Positions 25,109 through 26,839 of a stretch of DNA of 26,839 bases are shown in pieces. Every line of letters starts with the position of its first letter. Within the stretch, counting starts at the first letter, position 1. The notes beneath the pieces are model-generated. The model was not told where the DNA came from. It worked only from the letters and a program-made list of their open reading frames with translations, and did no database searches. Origin of the DNA: Draconibacterium sp. (GTDB lineage Bacteria; Bacteroidota; Bacteroidia; Bacteroidales; Prolixibacteraceae); assembly GCA_015493625.1 (NCBI GenBank), contig WGCT01000125.1, positions 1-26,839 of the forward strand, in the 5' to 3' direction. The position numbers and the translations under genes were made by a program.

Positions 25109-25969
25109 TTATTTAGCTGTACTACTCTCTTTTTCTTCTTCCTTTATTTTTCGTGGCGGAAAACCAACTTCAATAATTGCGTGAGTCGGACAAACCGAAA
25201 CGCATTTCCTGCAAAGCTTACATTTATCGGAGTCGATAAATGCCAAATTGTTCTCGATGGTAATTGCATCGAAATTACAAACTTTCTCGCATTTTCCGCA
25301 GCCAATACAAGCTACCTCGCACGATTTACGGGCAACTCCACCTTTCGCTTCGTTACGGCACGCAACCACAACTTTTCGTCCTTTCGGATACATCTTCCGC
25401 AACTCAATCAGGTTTTTCGGACAAGCTTCAACACATGCACCACACGCTACACATTTGTCGTCGAGAATAAGCGGAACGCCCATTCCTGCACGCAAATCAA
25501 TGGCGTCGAACTCGCATGCTGCAACACAGTCGCCATATCCCAAACAACCATATTCGCAACCGGTTTCACCACCGTAGCTGGCTGCCGAAATTGCACACGT
25601 CGATGCACCGTCGAAAGCATTTGTTTTCGGCCGGTGGTCGCACGTTCCGTTACAACGGATAAAAGCAACGCGAGGCGCTTTCTTAACAGCTTCAAGTCCT
25701 AAAATCGATGCAACGCTCTCCATTGTTTCTGCTCCGCCAACGGGGCAATTCAATTCGCCAAGGTCGGTGGCTTTTACACACGCCTCGGCAAATGCCCGGC
25801 ATCCGGCAAAACCACAACCTCCACAGTTGGCACTTGGTAACGACTCTTCTACTTCGTCGATACGCGGATCTTCAAAAACCTTAAATTTCTGTGCAACAAA
25901 ATAGAGAATAATTGCCGCGGTAGCTCCAATTATGGCAAGTGTTGCAACGGTATATAAAATTATACTCAT
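25109..25969 (-). CDS. rnfB: Rnf complex subunit B, multi-cluster ferredoxin
   Basis: Electron-entry subunit that accepts electrons from reduced ferredoxin. One N-terminal helix (about 5-26) anchors it. The Fe-S domain CGGCGFAGC (C49, C52, C57, with C75) is followed by ferredoxin-type motifs: C138/C142/C148/C152, C173/C176/C179/C183, C221/C224/C227/C231 and C250/C253/C256/C260. Extra Cys at 106, 110, 125, 204 and 217 fit the longer RnfB form with about six clusters, against fewer in enterobacterial RsxB. Length 286. It begins 3 bases after rseC and precedes rnfC by 6. Confidence 0.95.
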   Translation of the reverse strand: MSIILYTVATLAIIGATAAIILYFVAQKFKVFEDPRIDEVEESLPSANCGGCGFAGCRAFAEACVKATDLGELNCPVGGAETMESVASILGLEAVKKAPRVAFIRCNGTCDHRPKTNAFDGASTCAISAASYGGETGCEYGCLGYGDCVAACEFDAIDLRAGMGVPLILDDKCVACGACVEACPKNLIELRKMYPKGRKVVVACRNEAKGGVARKSCEVACIGCGKCEKVCNFDAITIENNLAFIDSDKCKLCRKCVSVCPTHAIIEVGFPPRKIKEEEKESSTAK

Positions 25970-25972
25970 ATA

Positions 25973-26416
25973 TTAATTATTTTCTTCAACCTCGAAGTTG
26001 AAAACTTTTTTAAATTGATGACGAAAAAAATAGATGATAGCATAATATGGTATTAGAATTGCCAATGCTAGCAATCCCGAAAAAAGCTCATCGTTTGTAA
26101 TATCAACCGAAATAACCAGCGTTAAAAGTACAAGCAAAAACGGTAAAACATAGCCAAAAAACAGAGCCGTAAAACCTTTCGACTCTCGAAACAAAACAGT
26201 TACCTGTTGCCCGGGCACATATTTTTTGTTGAAGTTAAAAACCTCAACCTCCTTGTTTTGCATATCCGAAACATTGCACGCACCCTCGGCATGGCATCCC
26301 GAACACGCCGACTGGCTTAAAATAGTCACCACCATCGACGAGTCGCTCACCTCTTTTACAAATCCAGTATGTTTAATATCCGATTCCGTAATAATGATTT
26401 TTTGAATTACAGGGTG
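25973..26416 (-). CDS. rseC: RseC/MucC-like SoxR-reducing family protein, start uncertain
   Basis: A membrane protein that often precedes rnf genes in Bacteroidota and takes part in redox control or Rnf maturation. It has a Cys-rich N-terminal part, SACSGCHAEGAC (C39, C42 and C48 if numbered from a TTG at 26419), then a beta-rich stretch ending VPGQQVTVLF, and two helices (about 83-104 and 113-131), the usual RseC layout, about 148 residues. No ATG is in frame before the conserved part (DIKHTGFVKEV). The TTG at 26419 lies inside the -7 promoter element, so the true start is probably downstream, for example an ATT codon near 26393. The 5' limit given here is approximate. It is first in the rnf operon. 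Confidence 0.8.
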   Translation of the reverse strand, partial: HPVIQKIIITESDIKHTGFVKEVSDSSMVVTILSQSACSGCHAEGACNVSDMQNKEVEVFNFNKKYVPGQQVTVLFRESKGFTALFFGYVLPFLLVLLTLVISVDITNDELFSGLLALAILIPYYAIIYFFRHQFKKVFNFEVEENN

Positions 26417-26424
26417 CAAATTTA
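26417..26424 (-). promoter_or_regulatory. Promoter -7 element of the rseC-rnf operon
   Basis: The minus strand reads TAAATTTG, a full TAnnTTTG match, just before the rseC coding part. Transcription would begin near 26410-26413. No TTG is at the standard -33, where an inverted repeat lies instead. Confidence 0.6.
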
Positions 26425-26435
26425 GATATTTATAT

Positions 26436-26449
26436 ATATGTAAACATAT
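26436..26449. promoter_or_regulatory. Inverted repeat overlapping the -33 region of the rnf promoter, possible operator
   Basis: ATATGTAAACATAT has 6-base arms (ATATGT/ACATAT) around AA and lies 12 bases upstream of the -7 element, where the -33 box should be. Its place suits a dimeric regulator, either an activator or a repressor. The base context is AT-rich, so chance cannot be excluded. Confidence 0.35.
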
Positions 26450-26541
26450 CTACGAACTGTTTTTATCTGTTTTTTTATAAATTAGAATTGGTCTAAACAA
26501 CTCCTCTTTTCAATACGTTTTATAAATCAGCTATTTATGTA

Positions 26542-26782
26542 TTTGTTAGGGGCTGGCAGCCGGGCTTTCCGCAAGTAGTTGCCTCGTTGCGCCGGGGTTC
26601 GCTCGGCGGTTGTCGGGGCTCATTTCAATCGCCCGCAATCGCCGGCTTACCCAACTGCGCATCTTCGTCAAGCTACTTACTCCAATCCCTGCCAGGGCGC
26701 CGGTGGTAAAATACCAACTGTGCCACATCAATATTCCAGGTAACTTTCCGTAAAGTTGTTGGTGCACCTCCGCTGTTTGTTA
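26542..26782. repeat. GC-rich island bracketed by TTTGTTA direct repeats
   Basis: In the 420-base end region without a confident gene, 26549-26775 is clearly more GC-rich than its AT-rich surroundings and is flanked by TTTGTTA at 26542-26548 and 26776-26782. Inside are short palindromes (GGCTGGCAGCC at 26551-26561, CCCTGCCAGGG near 26691-26701) and a tandem CAATCGCC. A 73-codon minus-strand frame covers it but looks like a by-product. It could be a dispersed repeat, an integron-type recombination site or a structured RNA. The remaining 26783-26839 shows nothing, and the gene it may belong to lies outside the window. Confidence 0.45.
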
Positions 26783-26839
26783 AAGAATAAAAAATTATTT
26801 GGATTGAGTATAGCTTCCTAACCCAAAAAGAGAGTTGGC

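Noticed and set aside
25181..25702. 173-residue plus-strand frame within rnfB
   Set aside because: Shadow of the Cys-rich rnfB gene on the other strand.
26546..26767. 73-residue minus-strand frame over the GC-rich island
   Set aside because: It has no recognised domain, its start and composition follow the GC-rich repeat, and frames of this kind are common by-products of such elements. Kept as a repeat, not a gene.
26542..26782. Complete integron attC site
   Set aside because: The expected GTTRRRY and RYYYAAC cores do not match exactly and no integrase gene is in the window; left as one possible reading only.
1..26839. CRISPR array, tRNA, rRNA, prophage or insertion sequence
   Set aside because: No regularly spaced repeats, cloverleaf-like segments, transposase or phage-type proteins were seen by eye.

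Overview
The window looks like a chromosomal stretch from a Bacteroidota bacterium, probably class Bacteroidia and plausibly a marine Marinilabiliales or Prolixibacteraceae-like lineage; the order is inferred and not proven. Supporting signs are low-to-moderate GC, Bacteroidota -7 promoter elements (TAnnTTTG) ahead of several genes, Bacteroidota-restricted families (DUF6340, DUF6702), lipoproteins with short Leu-rich signals, and an Rnf operon headed by rseC. No phage, transposase, CRISPR, rRNA or tRNA gene was seen.

Left part (1-9800). On the minus strand a lipoprotein NlpC/P60 peptidase is followed by a dipeptide epimerase with a Tat-like leader, a murein-peptide processing pair. Divergent from them is an RluA/TruC-type pseudouridine synthase, then a DUF1015 protein closed by an intrinsic terminator, then a 991-residue protein joining receiver-like domains to a PEP-synthase-type ATP-grasp domain. 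A strong bidirectional terminator separates this from a convergent M28 lipoprotein peptidase with a PDZ domain.

Middle (9800-21000). A plus-strand operon encodes a membrane vWA-like protein and two tandem DUF6340 lipoproteins. Convergent to it are minus-strand genes for a CvfB-like S1 protein, an eIF1/SUI1-like factor, a small four-helix membrane protein and a DUF6702 secreted protein. Divergent from DUF6702 are a HupE/UreJ-type membrane protein and a large M1 metallopeptidase; DUF6702, HupE and M1 look like one functional neighbourhood. A UDP-glucose 6-dehydrogenase very like the animal enzyme follows and ends at a 21-bp-arm palindromic terminator.

Right part (21000-26839). A complete minus-strand operon rseC-rnfBCDGEA encodes the ion-translocating ferredoxin:NAD+ oxidoreductase, tightly spaced and read from a TAnnTTTG promoter with a 14-bp inverted repeat just upstream. 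Beyond it lies a GC-rich island of about 230 bp between TTTGTTA direct repeats, which no gene call explains. The most interesting items are the receiver/ATP-grasp fusion, the DUF6702-HupE-M1 module, the vWA-DUF6340 operon, the rseC start that lacks an ATG, and the GC-rich island.
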